A stretch of 64,000 nt of DNA from Cephalotus follicularis. Its lineage: Eukaryota; Streptophyta; Magnoliopsida; Oxalidales; Cephalotaceae. The stretch covers positions 100,044-164,043 of the forward strand of contig BDDD01002390.1 of NCBI GenBank assembly GCA_001972305.1. Reading direction: 5' to 3'. Both the position numbers and the translations under genes were made by a program. Positions 11,130 to 22,030 of the stretch are shown here, piece by piece. Position 1 is the stretch's first letter. Each line of letters starts with the position of its first letter. The notes below the pieces were generated by a model. That model worked only from the letters and a program-made list of their open reading frames with translations, was not told where the DNA came from and did no database searches.

Positions 11130-11136
11130 TTTTATA
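11130..11136 (-). promoter_or_regulatory. TATA box of copia LTR
   Basis: TATAAAA on the minus strand, preceded by GC-rich CCGCC. It sits downstream (in the sense direction) of the palindrome island at 11750-11228, so the palindromes would occupy the U3 enhancer position. Confidence 0.5.
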
Positions 11137-11227
11137 GGCGGAAAAGATTTGTAGCCGTTGCATAATTCATGGAAGCTTTTGATTTTAAAATGTGTTAGTG
11201 CAACTTTGAATTTGTCTCTGCTGACAT

Positions 11228-11755
11228 AAAGACGTCGATGTCTTTAGAAAGGCGTCGATGTCTTTGATAGTTGCTAGCCGTTGCAAGTGCGTTTACTAGC
11301 CGTTCCATGTTTCCTGGGTCAATTCATTTAAAAAGACGTCGATGTCTTTTTAAAGGCGTCGATGTGTTTTCTGGGAATATGTCCAGGCATTTGAAGCTAT
11401 GAGCATCACATCGACTTCTTCTATAGGGGTCGATGTCTTTTCTGGGAATTGCAGATAGGTCTAGAAAGGCGTCGATGTCTATGGAAATGGATCGACTTCT
11501 TTTCATGAACGTCGATGTCTTCTCGAGAAAGGATCGATGTGATCAATCAATTTTGACCTGTAACTTTTGCACCTTAAGACGTTGATGGCTTCCTGATAGG
11601 GATCGATGTCTTTTGTATGGACATCGATGTCTTTTCTTGTAGGGATCGATGTCTTCATTAAAATTTGATCTGTAACTTTTGGCACTAAAGACGTCGATGT
11701 CTTCTTGAAAGGGATCGATATCTTTTGTACGAACGTCGATGTCTTTTGTACGTCC
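11228..11755. repeat. Dense flavour-A palindrome island in copia U3
   Basis: More than a dozen degenerate copies lie in about 530 bp, often in pairs: one GACGTCGATGTCTTT-like, the next GGATCGATGTCTTT-like. This is the densest island in the window. It is upstream of the TATA box of a copia LTR, although the motif is the same as in the gypsy G1 LTRs next door. Confidence 0.85.
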
Positions 11756-11868
11756 CTGCAGATGAGTTTTTCCTTTTATGAAACTTTCTAATATCTTGCA
11801 TATCAAGTAAACTTGTTAAATGCAAATATGTTATCATCAAAACTAGGATTGAGACTAAAGCGTCAACA

Positions 11869-13258
11869 GACAATGAGATTATGGTTTTGTTATAACCAAT
11901 ATTTTCTATGGAATGTTATGTTTCAAGGATTGAAACGAGATTTCAAAGGATTGATACATATTTTGAGTAAATATGTTTTGGGCAAGTACTTTATTTTATA
12001 TAAACTACTTGATGGCTGTTTTGGAAAGGAATGTTTAGTATACATCTAAATGTATGGATATGATTTCAAGCATTTATGAAAATATAGACTACTTGAAACA
12101 TAATTGAAAGGATTGTTTGAATGTTGTGCTTTCCTGGCTCGGGGCCGGTTAGCATCACTGATTGATCGACTGTGATGGGAATTCCATATTAGTTACTAAG
12201 CACAGAGTGTAAGTAACTAGGAGTTCGTATGTGTTAGCTACTAAACACGGAGTGGAAGTAGCTAGGGTTTCCCATATTGTGGTTACTAAACGCAGAGCAG
12301 AAGTAACTGGGCTGCTAAACACAGAGTGGAAGTAGCCAGGGACTCCCACCTTCGGCATTTACTAAACGCAGAGCGGAATTAATTGGGTTACTAAACACAG
12401 AGTGGAAGTAACTGGGTGATAAACACAAAGTGGAAGCATCTCTGGAGTGACTGATTGATTGTTCTGGCGGTTACTAAACGCCGAGCGGAAGTAACCCAGT
12501 AGCTAAACACAGAGTGGAAGTGACTGGGTGCTAAACATAGAGTTGAAGCATCCCCGCATAGAGTGTTGTCCGTGGTGACATGATGGATTAACCGTATTGG
12601 TTTGTTTGTCCGTTGTGACATGTTTTATTGGATTGTTGGCCCGTTGTGGCATAACTGATGGTTTATTCGGTTCTTTAAGGACATGATTGTGACTGGTCCG
12701 CTGAGGACATGACCGTGACTGTGTTGGTGTAGCCCTAACAGGTTGCACCTGTACTGTGAATATGCATATATAGATACATATATGTATATACTGTTATATA
12801 TACCATACTGCATCACTGTGCATTCATACATGACATGCATTATCATTGATACCGAACTGTGTTTATACTTAGCTGAGTGAGGACAAAGGCCAACCCCCTA
12901 CAATTTCATATTGATTTTAGGTTGATGCAGTGGATTGTTACCGTTGAGCTCCGTGGAGCGAATGGAGTTTTATGCTATTTTTACTTTTGAGAAACGTTAA
13001 TGGATCATTGTAATAAATGAATCGATGTATTGATGAATATTATTCACGCCCCGTTTGAGGGCAGTTAACTTTGATGATTTTTATTGTTGTAGCATGTAGT
13101 ATGGGATGCATGTTACGTTTTAATTCGGCTTATATTTAAATGCTTCCACAAGTTGTTAATGGCTATGGAAAGTTTTAAATTAATGGTAAATTGCATAAGC
13201 CGGATTTATATGTTGATTGCCACCACTTTTATTATTGTTATGGAAACGGGGTGTGACA
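11869..13258 (+). mobile_element. 5' LTR (3' portion) of a gag-only gypsy element
   Basis: It begins abruptly at GACAATGAGATTATGG, where the copia LTR inserted, and ends GGGGTGTGACA at 13258, followed 4 bp later by a PBS. It aligns from end to end with 21343-22730, the 3' LTR of the same element, with roughly 90% or more identity by eye. It contains a ten-unit hairpin array (12192-12553) and the conserved TGAGTGAGGACAAAGG block (about 12874-12900). Its 5' part should lie on the far side of the copia insertion, off the left edge. Confidence 0.85.
12192..12553 (+). repeat. Array of about ten covarying hairpins
   Basis: Units follow the pattern outer stem, TAAA, inner stem, AGA, inner stem, GAA, outer stem. 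Examples are GTTAC...CGC-AGA-GCG...GTAAC (near 12282) and GCTAC...CAC-GGA-GTG...GTAGC (12237-12262). Both stems vary with compensation: outer GTTAC/GTAAC versus GCTAC/GTAGC, inner CGC/GCG versus CAC/GTG. Later units with GTGCT/AGCAT-type stems keep the same loop. The 3' LTR has the matching array at 21668-22030. Confidence 0.8.
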
Positions 13259-13262
13259 ACAG

Positions 13263-13274
13263 TGGTATCAGAGC
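13263..13274 (+). promoter_or_regulatory. Primer binding site (initiator Met tRNA)
   Basis: TGGTATCAGAGC, the standard plant retrotransposon PBS complementary to the 3' end of initiator tRNA-Met, 4 bp after the LTR end TGTGACA. Confidence 0.93.
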
Positions 13275-13374
13275 ATATATCCATTTATATGATTAGCTTG
13301 GATTAGTTCGTTTACAATTAACGAATTGTTTCCTTGAGATGATTACTAATGACATCCTTTCCATATAGGAACAA

Positions 13375-14502
13375 ATGGACAGAGGGAGAACAGGTGCGAG
13401 AGCTAGAGCTGCTAAGGCAGATGCTCCCCGGGAAGCGAGTGTTCCGGAAGGGGTGAATGTTCCCCAAAATGCAAATGAAAGGAGGGATCTGATGGATCGG
13501 ATGGCCGATTACTTTCAGCAGCAGATGGCTGCTAATACAGCTAACATGGAGGAGATGCGGCGATTGTATGCCCAAGCTCAGTCGCGAGGTATGGCTCCCG
13601 ACCATGGTGTATATCACGAGGGAAGTTAGTTTAGAAGGAAACTTGAAAGGTTTATGATACTGAATCCACCCAGTTTCAGAGGAGAGTTGGATGCTACCAT
13701 TGCTGAGAGGTGGTTACAGGATCTAGAAAAGATCTTTGAAGTGATGGATTGCACCGATAGCAAAAAATTGAAGTTTGCAGTATATCGACTCTGGGGTGAG
13801 GACGTCCACTGGTTGGAGATGGTCAAGGCAATGTGGGAGTCAGCTGGACTCGATGGTACATGGGAAAGGTTCCAAAGGGAGTTCCTTGACACTTATGTAC
13901 CTTGAATTGAACAAGAACGGAGAGAGACGGAACTCCTGGAGTTGCGACAAGGAGAGATGACTATGGCTGAATACCAGGCCAGGTTTATGGAGCTAGCCAG
14001 ACACTCAGCCTATCTGGTAGCCGATGAAGAAAGGAAGATTCGGAGGTTCTTGAGAGGCCTGCGACCGGATCTTCGGTCAAAGATTAGAGTCATGGAATTG
14101 GGGACTTTTGTACAAGTCGCTCAAACAGCGAGATTGCTGGAGAGTATCCAAAATGAAGACCGCGCTGAGAGGGCTCATGTGCAGCAGAATAGACAGGCTG
14201 TCACACAGTCTAGACCAGCTCCATCGAAAGGTCAGGGTAGTGGTTCTCCGACAAAATCATCAAAGAACAGACTTCAACAGACCGCTACTCAGGGTACCCC
14301 AAGTCAGGGGAGTAATGCTAGATCAGAAGCTTGTTCTCATTGTGGCCGTAAAAGCCATCAGCTGGAAGATTGTTGGTTGAAAAATGGGTTGTGCATGAAG
14401 TGCGGAGCATCCGACCATTTTGCGAGGGTTTGTCCGAACAGGCAAGCGACAGTGCCAACTGGGCCTGCAAGTAGCAGTAACGCTGCAGCTAGACCTTCAT
14501 AG
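13375..14502 (+). pseudogene. gag of the gypsy element, two in-frame stops
   Basis: One frame runs from ATG at 13375 with stops at about 13627 and 13903 and another at 14500; the frame itself never shifts. The N-terminal leader is basic (MDRGRTGARARAAK). The gag domain (NPPSFRGELDATIAERW) follows. Two intact CCHC knuckles (CSHCGRKSHQLEDC and CMKCGASDHFARVC) lie near 14335-14430. The frame can be followed weakly to about 14560 (GKAFALT), where similarity to the other gag-pro copies ends. Protease, RT and integrase are absent. The element is therefore gag-only, either a deletion derivative or a non-autonomous family mobilised in trans. Expression is unlikely because of the stops. Confidence 0.88.
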
Positions 14503-14559
14503 TGGAGGGATACTGGTAAAAGCATCATGAGAGGTAAGGCCTTCGCTCTTACTTTTACA

Positions 14560-16115
14560 GCTTACTTATATAGTCCAAAGTACATCATATTGTTATTGAT
14601 CGTAACTGTATTGATTAGATGGTTATGGTTGGCTAGTGTATTGTTATCGACCGTATCGTATTGTTATGGGCCATTATCAACAGATAGTGATCGAATGAAC
14701 CGTTATTGAGCGGTTAATGATTGTATGGACCGTAAATGGTATTGGACCGTGAACGGATATGTATTGTAAATAGATATGGAGGGAATGGTTGTGGATATCG
14801 AATTGCGATATGGACTTGTATATTATGAAATGGTATTACATGCACCTTACTTGATTGTTATCACCTATATCTATTGCATCCTTATTCCATTGGTTTTGTA
14901 TATTGTGCATAGCCTTTGGTTGCTGACCTGTTTCATTGAAATAGAGTGGGTCAGGTTCCGGTTCAGATGACAGCTACAATGATTAGTCAGGACAGGCGCA
15001 GGGTAAGAAATTACATTTCTCCAACCAATCTTGTATTATGTGAATAAAGTAAAGGAACTGACGTTTTGAGGCTTGTTATTGTACATTATATGACCTGTCG
15101 GCTTGTGGCAGTGCGAGAATATAAATGTGTGTTGATGTATTGGACCTGCCGGCATGTGACAGTGCATCATTTGATCGGTGTATGATATTATTGGATATGA
15201 TCAGACCGATCTTTTGAGGTTTTGACGTTATTATCCTTTGCATGTGTATGATATTATTGGATATGATCAAACCCATCATTGAGGGTATAGAAAGGATTGT
15301 CCTTTGCATGCAAATGATATATTTGGATTTAGTTGAGATGTAGTTTGGCATGGGCGGAGCCCCCAGCATATAGATTGTGGTGAGATATGAGGGTTAAACC
15401 CCAAAACATATAAACTATGGTTTATCAGGTGGCATGGAGTCCAATAAACGAATACTTCATGCAGAAATTTCGAGAAATCCTAGGAGTGATTTTAATGGAT
15501 TCAATACTTGACATATTAGAATGACGATTCGGATCTAAATTGTGGTTTGTTGAGGGCTGAGCCCATTTGTGAACTGTTGGTTCCTCCTTCAGCAGTGTGA
15601 ATATATAAACTGTGTTTTCTTTACAGGGGGCATAGTCCTGTAAACGAATACTTCATGCCCGATTTTCGGGAGATTATAAGAGTTGAAATGTATTCGATTG
15701 ATTATTCCGTCGATGTGATATGATTGATAAAGTGTTAATTGGAGTTATTAGAGTTACGGAATAATAATTGGTGATATGTTGGGTTCTTGGAGATCCAGTG
15801 ATATGGATATAGTATGGTTACAGATTGAACGGATACAAATTGTACGGTTATGGATTGTGCAGTCGTAAACCATATGGTTATGGATCGTATGGTTATGAAT
15901 TGTTTGATGTGGATTAGCTGTGGTCGTAAGCCTATCGCTCCACTTTCTCCGTACATCCGGCGATTAGCAAGATGTATCGATATCTGAAGCTCGATATTGG
16001 TGGAAGTGTGATGGTAATACCATGGGCTTGGAGAGCCACTTAGAACGTGAGGAAGAAGTGAAGGCATTCTACCATCACATGTTTAATCTAGGGAATCTTG
16101 GGACGAGATTTCTTT
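14560..16115 (+). other. Non-coding interior of the gag-only element
   Basis: I recognise no coding domain. The sequence is rich in short degenerate repeats: a drifting TATTGATCGTAAC/GGTTATGGATTG theme at 14580-14780 and 15820-15910, and a pair of segments sharing TAAACGAATACTTCATGC (15445-15462 and 15641-15658, about 196 bp apart). Each of these segments is preceded by a small GC-rich hairpin (GGGCGGAGCCC at 15352, GGGCTGAGCCC at 15554). Confidence 0.5.
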
Positions 16116-16125
16116 AAGGAGGGGA
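16116..16125 (+). promoter_or_regulatory. Polypurine tract
   Basis: AAGGAGGGGA, 3 bp before TGTAAC of the 3' LTR. The surrounding GGGACGAGATTTCTTTAAGG is the usual end-of-pol/PPT context of plant gypsy elements, so the 3' end of a full element is preserved even though pol is gone. Confidence 0.85.
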
Positions 16126-16608
16126 TGATGTAACGCTCCAGAATTTCATAAATAATTATTATGAAATTGGTGCGTGTACGGTTGTAATAAAACCGATAAA
16201 GGCCTAGAGTAATAAAAAGGCATTATGCATTGGAAGCCGTAATTATGTTGGCCAAAACGGCTAATAACGCCTATTTTTAATGCGCGACAATAATGCCCAA
16301 ATGTTCGTATTTTTGTTGCGATTATTTTGGTGGTCGTTTGGATAATTTATGTCGCGATATGCGAAAAAATCGGGACCCAGACCTTAGCATTTTACCAGTA
16401 AATACTAAAGGGAAGCCAAAATAATAAAAGGAGAGAGGGAGAGACACGGGCATATCACGCGCCCATGCACGAAAGAGAGACAGCAGGCGCACAAGGCGCC
16501 CGCGCCAGAGAGAGAGAGAGATTGGGAGAGAGAGTGGCAGAGAGATCGAGAGAGGACGCCAGAGCCAGCTACCGGACCGGGAGAGCACAACGGTCAACTC
16601 AGGCACAC

Positions 16609-19600
16609 TGTAACACCCCCGATTCAGAACCGGGATCAATCCCGATTCGGGATCGATGTGTCACACAAAACTGAACTAAAACATATCAAAGATCTTAATC
16701 TTAATCATCATCAATACGTGGTGGTTCTAAAAATACGAAAACATGTATAATCATGAAACATAAACTGAATCTGAAACATAATCTGAAAACTTTATCATAA
16801 ACCAAAATGTCATAATCCAAAAATCACAATACTGTTTAGATAACTGGCCTATACACGACCATAATAATACTAAAAACATAACCAGATCAAACTCCTAGAT
16901 GATCCTCTAACATAGGGTAACTCTCTCATCACACTTGCCCATGCTGTCCCTGAAAACCTGCCTCATGGAAAACAAAACGCGGCTGAGCAAACCTCAGTAC
17001 GGATATAGAATCATGAAACAGTTTACGAACAGTTTATGAAACAAATCAGTTACGAAACAACATAATTACGAATCAAAACAGATACGAATCAAAACAAAAC
17101 GGTTTACGAACAAAACAATACGTAATAAAACCGTATTCGAAACAATGCAGTTTACCAAAACGAAACAGTATCTGAAATAAAACAATATCATGCTCGATAC
17201 AGTATCTGAAACAAACAAAATATGATACAAAACATTTTACGAAACGAAACACTTGACGAAACAGAAAAGAACTGTTTACGGAAAAAAAGAAAACAGTTTC
17301 TGAATAGTACGAAACAAACAGATTATGGAACAAAACAAAACAAACAGTAAACGATAACGATAATTTAAAAGCAGTAAGATTTCAAAGTTAACTCCAAACA
17401 GAAATCTTAAGCAATATATCAGTTTAAACATTCTTTGAAATCACATATGAACTTTCATAAAAACCAAATCCATAACTTTCAAAACGTATGACAAACTTTT
17501 CAAAACATAAGTTCCATACCGAGCCACATAACATATCACATATCGAAACACATATAGCAAGTGAGTAGCTAATTCCACATTGCCAAATAGAATTGCAGTG
17601 TACGGCACTACACGTACAATTCCCATATCATAACATATCCCAAATCATATAACTAGGATCGATCCATACGCCTCTATCACAAATCCTATCCAAGGATATC
17701 ACAGAGAGACGCCGTAAACTAATCACACCGTTACGAAAAGTGTCATGCCCGCGTGCCAGGCCCACAGCATGCCTATGGTACGCCCCATAAGTGGGTACAA
17801 AAACTCAGTATTTCACCATTTCAAAAACTTTGATTTCATCAAAATCAATTAAAACACATAGAAGGGTTTCCCAAAACATAATCATAAATCGTTCCCAACG
17901 ATATAGTTTCACATAACACATACTTTCATAATCAAAAGGCAACTCTTTTATTTTCAAAATAAAGAGACATATCACAACTGAATTTATAAAGCCAGAAAAT
18001 ATAATCGTTTCCGTAAAATATCGAACTGACTTTATTTCGAAGCATACCAAATATACTTAGTTCATAAAACCAAAGGAATCATATTCATAAAACTGCATTC
18101 ATTTCAAATAATTCAGATGTCCAAAACTGATTTTATTTCGCTAAAATCAAAGAGAGTAGCAAAGAGCAGAATATCCGTACCCCATTCACAAAAGTAAAAC
18201 TGAATTCATTTTAATAAATCTGATAGAGAAACCAAGGAAAGGAAATACATACCAAATACATAATCTGAAATTATCTCAAATAAAATAAGGAAGATAGCCA
18301 AGAAAGAAGGACATCCATACTTCATTTACTAAAACAAAACCGAATTTATCTCAACAATACCGAAAGAGATATCAAGGAAAGAGAATCCGTGCTTTATTCA
18401 TAAAATTAAAATTAACTTTTTACTCTAAAAAAATCAATAGGAGGGTATCAAGGAATGAAACATCCGTACATAACGAAAGATAAAGATGAAATTTATTCTT
18501 TAACAAACCAGTAGGAGGGTATCAAAGAAAGAGCTATCCGTACATAATCATTAAACAGTAAAATTGACTTTATTCAAATAAAATCGAAGGGAGTATCCAA
18601 GAACGAAAGAATAATCCATACATTAATCATAACAGTGAAACTGGATTGTTTCAATAAAATTAGATAGTCAAAGAACAGAAAATTTGTACCTCATGCGATC
18701 ACCAAAACAACCTCAAGAATATATATAGAGACTTCTATAGACCGCTCTTCTGTTGTTGCAAACATCTAACAGAAATAAAATCGTTCTCATAAGGAATTGA
18801 AATAAAATCAGACCTCGACCATGGGTCATTGTACACTAATCATAACCATATAAGATAATAATAGGTTTGTTAAGTCCAATTCGCAAAAGTCTAATCTAAC
18901 CATAATTTCGAATTCACTAAGGTAAGTCCAAGTTGTCCAATTCATCCAATTTCGAATCATAATACTAGTTCAGCTCATAATATCGTAAAACGATTACAGA
19001 AATACATAATTCAACCGAAAATAGAATTTAACGGAGTAGGGTTCAGAGTTTACCGAAACTAGACGGAACAGATAACAAAGACAGAATCATGCCGCGGAAT
19101 CAGAGCGGATCACACCTATGTAGAGAACAGAGTCAGAAACTGTCCAAAACATGTCGTCGGAGACTGCCGCGTGTGGGCTCACGTGCCGCCGCTGGCCGGC
19201 GCGTGTCTGTCACGCCTCGCCAGTCAGACGCTGAAAAGGGCCTATATGAAGCGTTGGAGGTCGGGGATCACATATCCAGGGCGCGTTTGTAGCAACGCCG
19301 CCACATTTGGCCCGAACGGACGCATTTGACCGCGATTGACTTTTTCGCTGATCTGCTTTTCCGGCGTCACCAAGGGTCGGGGCTGGTCGGGTTCGCTTCC
19401 TCTCGACGCCAGGATGCCGAATATGTGATTGTCTTGTCGTGACGATCACCGGAGATGGAGCTATGGCGTTCGATAGTGGCGGGGAGAGAAGACGTCGCGC
19501 ACGCACCAGGAGCCGTTGTCCGGCGCAGGGGTTGGGTCCGGTGGACTCGGGACCTCGTGGGGGTTCGATCGGTGCCTTCGCCAGCGCCATATCGGTACCG

Positions 19601-19941
19601 ACGCCAGTGACAGCGGCTGAAGGAGAGAGAGAGAGGGAGAGAGGGTGGCGGGAGAGAAAGAGAGTGGGAGAGAGAAAGCAAATTTTATTATAAAATAGGG
19701 TTTTTAAAATTTTTTAATGCTAAAATTAGTTTTAACACATAAATAAAAAGCCAAAAATTGTTTTATTTATTCATCGACTTAATATCAAAACCCACTAGGC
19801 TAAGGCCAAAACCCACTTAGCCTAGCCAAAAGTAAAACAAACCGAAAAACGGGCAATCCACAAACCGAAATAAAATAAACAGCCCAAACGAAACAGGTCA
19901 AAAAGATCCAAAAATTCTATTCGGAAAAAAGGGATATTACA
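16609..19941 (-). mobile_element. G2 solo LTR (3,333 bp), imperfect TSD
   Basis: On the minus strand it starts TGTAATATCCC (19941) and ends GGGGGTGTTACA (16609). Flanks are CACAC and CACGC, one transition apart, consistent with an aged 5-bp duplication. It shares segments with the G2 LTRs at 30694-33926 and 58102-59009: the CCTATGG...TGCCAGGC region and the short AAGGAAxGAAACATCCGTAC repeats spaced along 18180-18700. No internal domain is present. It has no GTCGAC palindrome island, unlike G1. Confidence 0.82.
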
Positions 19942-20959
19942 CACGCCACCGACCGGTAATCTCTTCCCCCTTCTTATCTTTTTCTTCTTTTTTCCTTTCT
20001 TCCCCGCCATTGTCATGCCTCCGCCGTACGTTTCCCGGCGCCGTTAGCGTCGCGGATGGCGTGGGTTATGGTGTAGAAGGCCCGCTCAACCCATTTCAAC
20101 CACCGGTGAGGCGTGATTTGGCCGGAATCGAATCACTTGGCCGAGTCGACTCGACGAGTCGACTCACTATTAACTGAGACCGTGCGTTTGGCGCCGAGTC
20201 TCGGCGAGTCACGGGCAGTGACGCGTAGGACTGTTGAATGTGTGGCATTTTTGGGTGGTGATCGGACCTGTGGAGATCCGGTGAGTTGACTCAGTGAGTC
20301 ATAACTCGCTACCGGACGTGGCACAGCGATAGGCGATGATTCACAGCGAGTTCTGAGCGGTTCTGTGTAGACCGTTCGATGTGGAACCCATTTATGGGTG
20401 TTTCATAAGCTGGATGAGTTGGCCGGAATCCGATCGGGGTTTCGGCGACGACAATGTTTTGTGTGTCGAGCATAACGGAAATGTTTTGTATGTGCAGTGT
20501 GTGAGCGGCAATTGGATTTGATAGTGGAAAGGATCAATTAGCAAGAACCGGCTTCGGTTCAATGGTTTCTGGGAAAGGTTCGACAATTGAACCTGTGGCT
20601 CAACTGCGCTGCTTCTACTGCGATTCCTAGCTTGGAATCAGAGGTAGGGGAAGCTATACATGCAAGTTTGAGTTCAATAATATTGTAATGCCATTGATGA
20701 AATGCATGGTCTGCGGATTGTGAATTGTGTGACTGTGTTAGGGTTACTATGAGTAGTTAACCTGTTATGTATATCGTGTCGTAGAATGATTGTGGATTGT
20801 GGATTATGGATTGTGTGACTGTGTTAGGGTTGCTATGAATAGTTAACCCGTCATGCATATTGTGTTTTATAATCATTGTAGATCGGATTGCATGTGTTGT
20901 ATGCTTGAACTCTATTGGTTTTGAGACGTGTTGAAGGAATCGTGTTTTGGTTCGCTTAA

Positions 20960-21250
20960 CCGTCGACGCTTAGGAAAGAAGAATCGACGTTATGGATTGT
21001 TATATGGAGAATGAGTCCTGATTCATGATAAACGTCGACGCTTACAGAAAACGTCAACGCCATGATTCGTTTTATGTGAGAATGGACATGTGTGCCGTTG
21101 ACACCTGAGGTTCCTACCTCAGAGCATCAACGCCAAAGGGATGTGACGTTGACGCATAAACTTTCTGGTTGAAAGCGTTGACACTAAGAGTGCGGTGACG
21201 CTTAAGTGACTGGGTTGAACATTAACGCTTATATGGTACATGTTGACGCG
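20960..21250. repeat. Flavour-B palindrome island
   Basis: About ten degenerate sites, for example AACCGTCGACGCTTAG, AACGTCGACGCTTA, GTTGACGC. Many have CpG changed to CpA or TpG. Confidence 0.75.
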
Positions 21251-21667
21251 AATAGAGCTCGTGTGCATTTTGAGCATATGTTTGCATTGCATGCTGTTAT
21301 GGTTTGAAATGTATATAATTTCTAAAGTGTTTATCATTTTAGACAATGAGATTATGGTTTTGTTATAACCAATATTTTCTATAAAATGTTATATTTCAAG
21401 GATTGAAACGAGATTTCAAAGGATTGATACATATTTTGAGTAAATATGTTTTGGGCAAGTACTTTATTTTATATAAACTACTTGATGACTATTTTGGAAA
21501 GGAGTGTTTTGTATACATCTATATGTATGGATATGATTTCAAGCATTTATGAAAATATAGACTACTTGAAACATAATTGTCAGGATTGTTTGATTGTTGT
21601 GCTTTCCTGGCTCGGGGCAGGTTAGCATCACTGATTGATTGACTGTGATGGGAATTCCATATTAGTT

Positions 21668-22030
21668 ACTAAGCATGGAGTGTAAGTAACTAGGAGTTCA
21701 TATGTGTTAGCTACTAAACACGGAGTGGAAGTAGCTAGGGTTTCCCATATTGTTGTTACTAAACGCAGAGCGGAAGTAACTGGGCTACTAAACACATAGT
21801 AGAAGTAGCCAGAGACTGCCACCTTCGGCAGTTACTAAACGCATAGCAGACGTAACTGGGTTACTAAACACAGAGTGGAAGTAACCGGGTGCTAAACCCA
21901 GAGTGGAAGCATCTCTGGAGTGACTGATTAATTGTTGTGACAGTTACTAAACGCAGAGCGGAAGTAACCGGGTTGCTAAACATAGAGTGGAAGTGACCGG
22001 GTGCTAAACACAGAGTGGAAGCATCCCCGC
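21668..22030 (+). repeat. Hairpin array, 3' LTR copy
   Basis: Counterpart of 12192-12553 with independent substitutions. Units such as GTTAC...CGC-AGA-GCG...GTAAC remain, and several arms differ from the 5' copy. Confidence 0.78.

Larger units (their letters stand above)
10690..11868 (-). mobile_element. 5' LTR of the copia element (Sirevirus type), 3' end lost
   Basis: On the minus strand it starts TGTTGACGCTTTAGTCTC at 11868 and soon reads TTTTGATGATAACA, as the copia LTR at 42756 does. It shares with that copy the stretch around GAGGTCAATCAC near its other end. A TATA box lies on the minus strand at about 11136-11130. The LTR runs directly into the gag-protease boundary through a C-rich stretch near 10685-10695, so PBS and most of gag have been deleted. 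Its 5' boundary abuts G1 LTR sequence (11869), showing insertion into that LTR. Confidence 0.8.

Noticed and set aside
11228-11755. CRISPR-like array of short repeats
   Set aside because: The repeats are degenerate, irregularly spaced and without unique spacers of constant length, and they lie in a plant LTR.
12155-12748. Several minus-strand ORFs (CLVTNME, LPLCV repeats)
   Set aside because: They are reverse-strand readings of the hairpin array; the homologous LTR (21628-22260) gives the same broken frames and no protein domain.
16465-16674. Arg/Glu-rich ORF
   Set aside because: Translation of a GAGAGA low-complexity leader in an LTR; the similar frame at 19439-19693 has the same origin.
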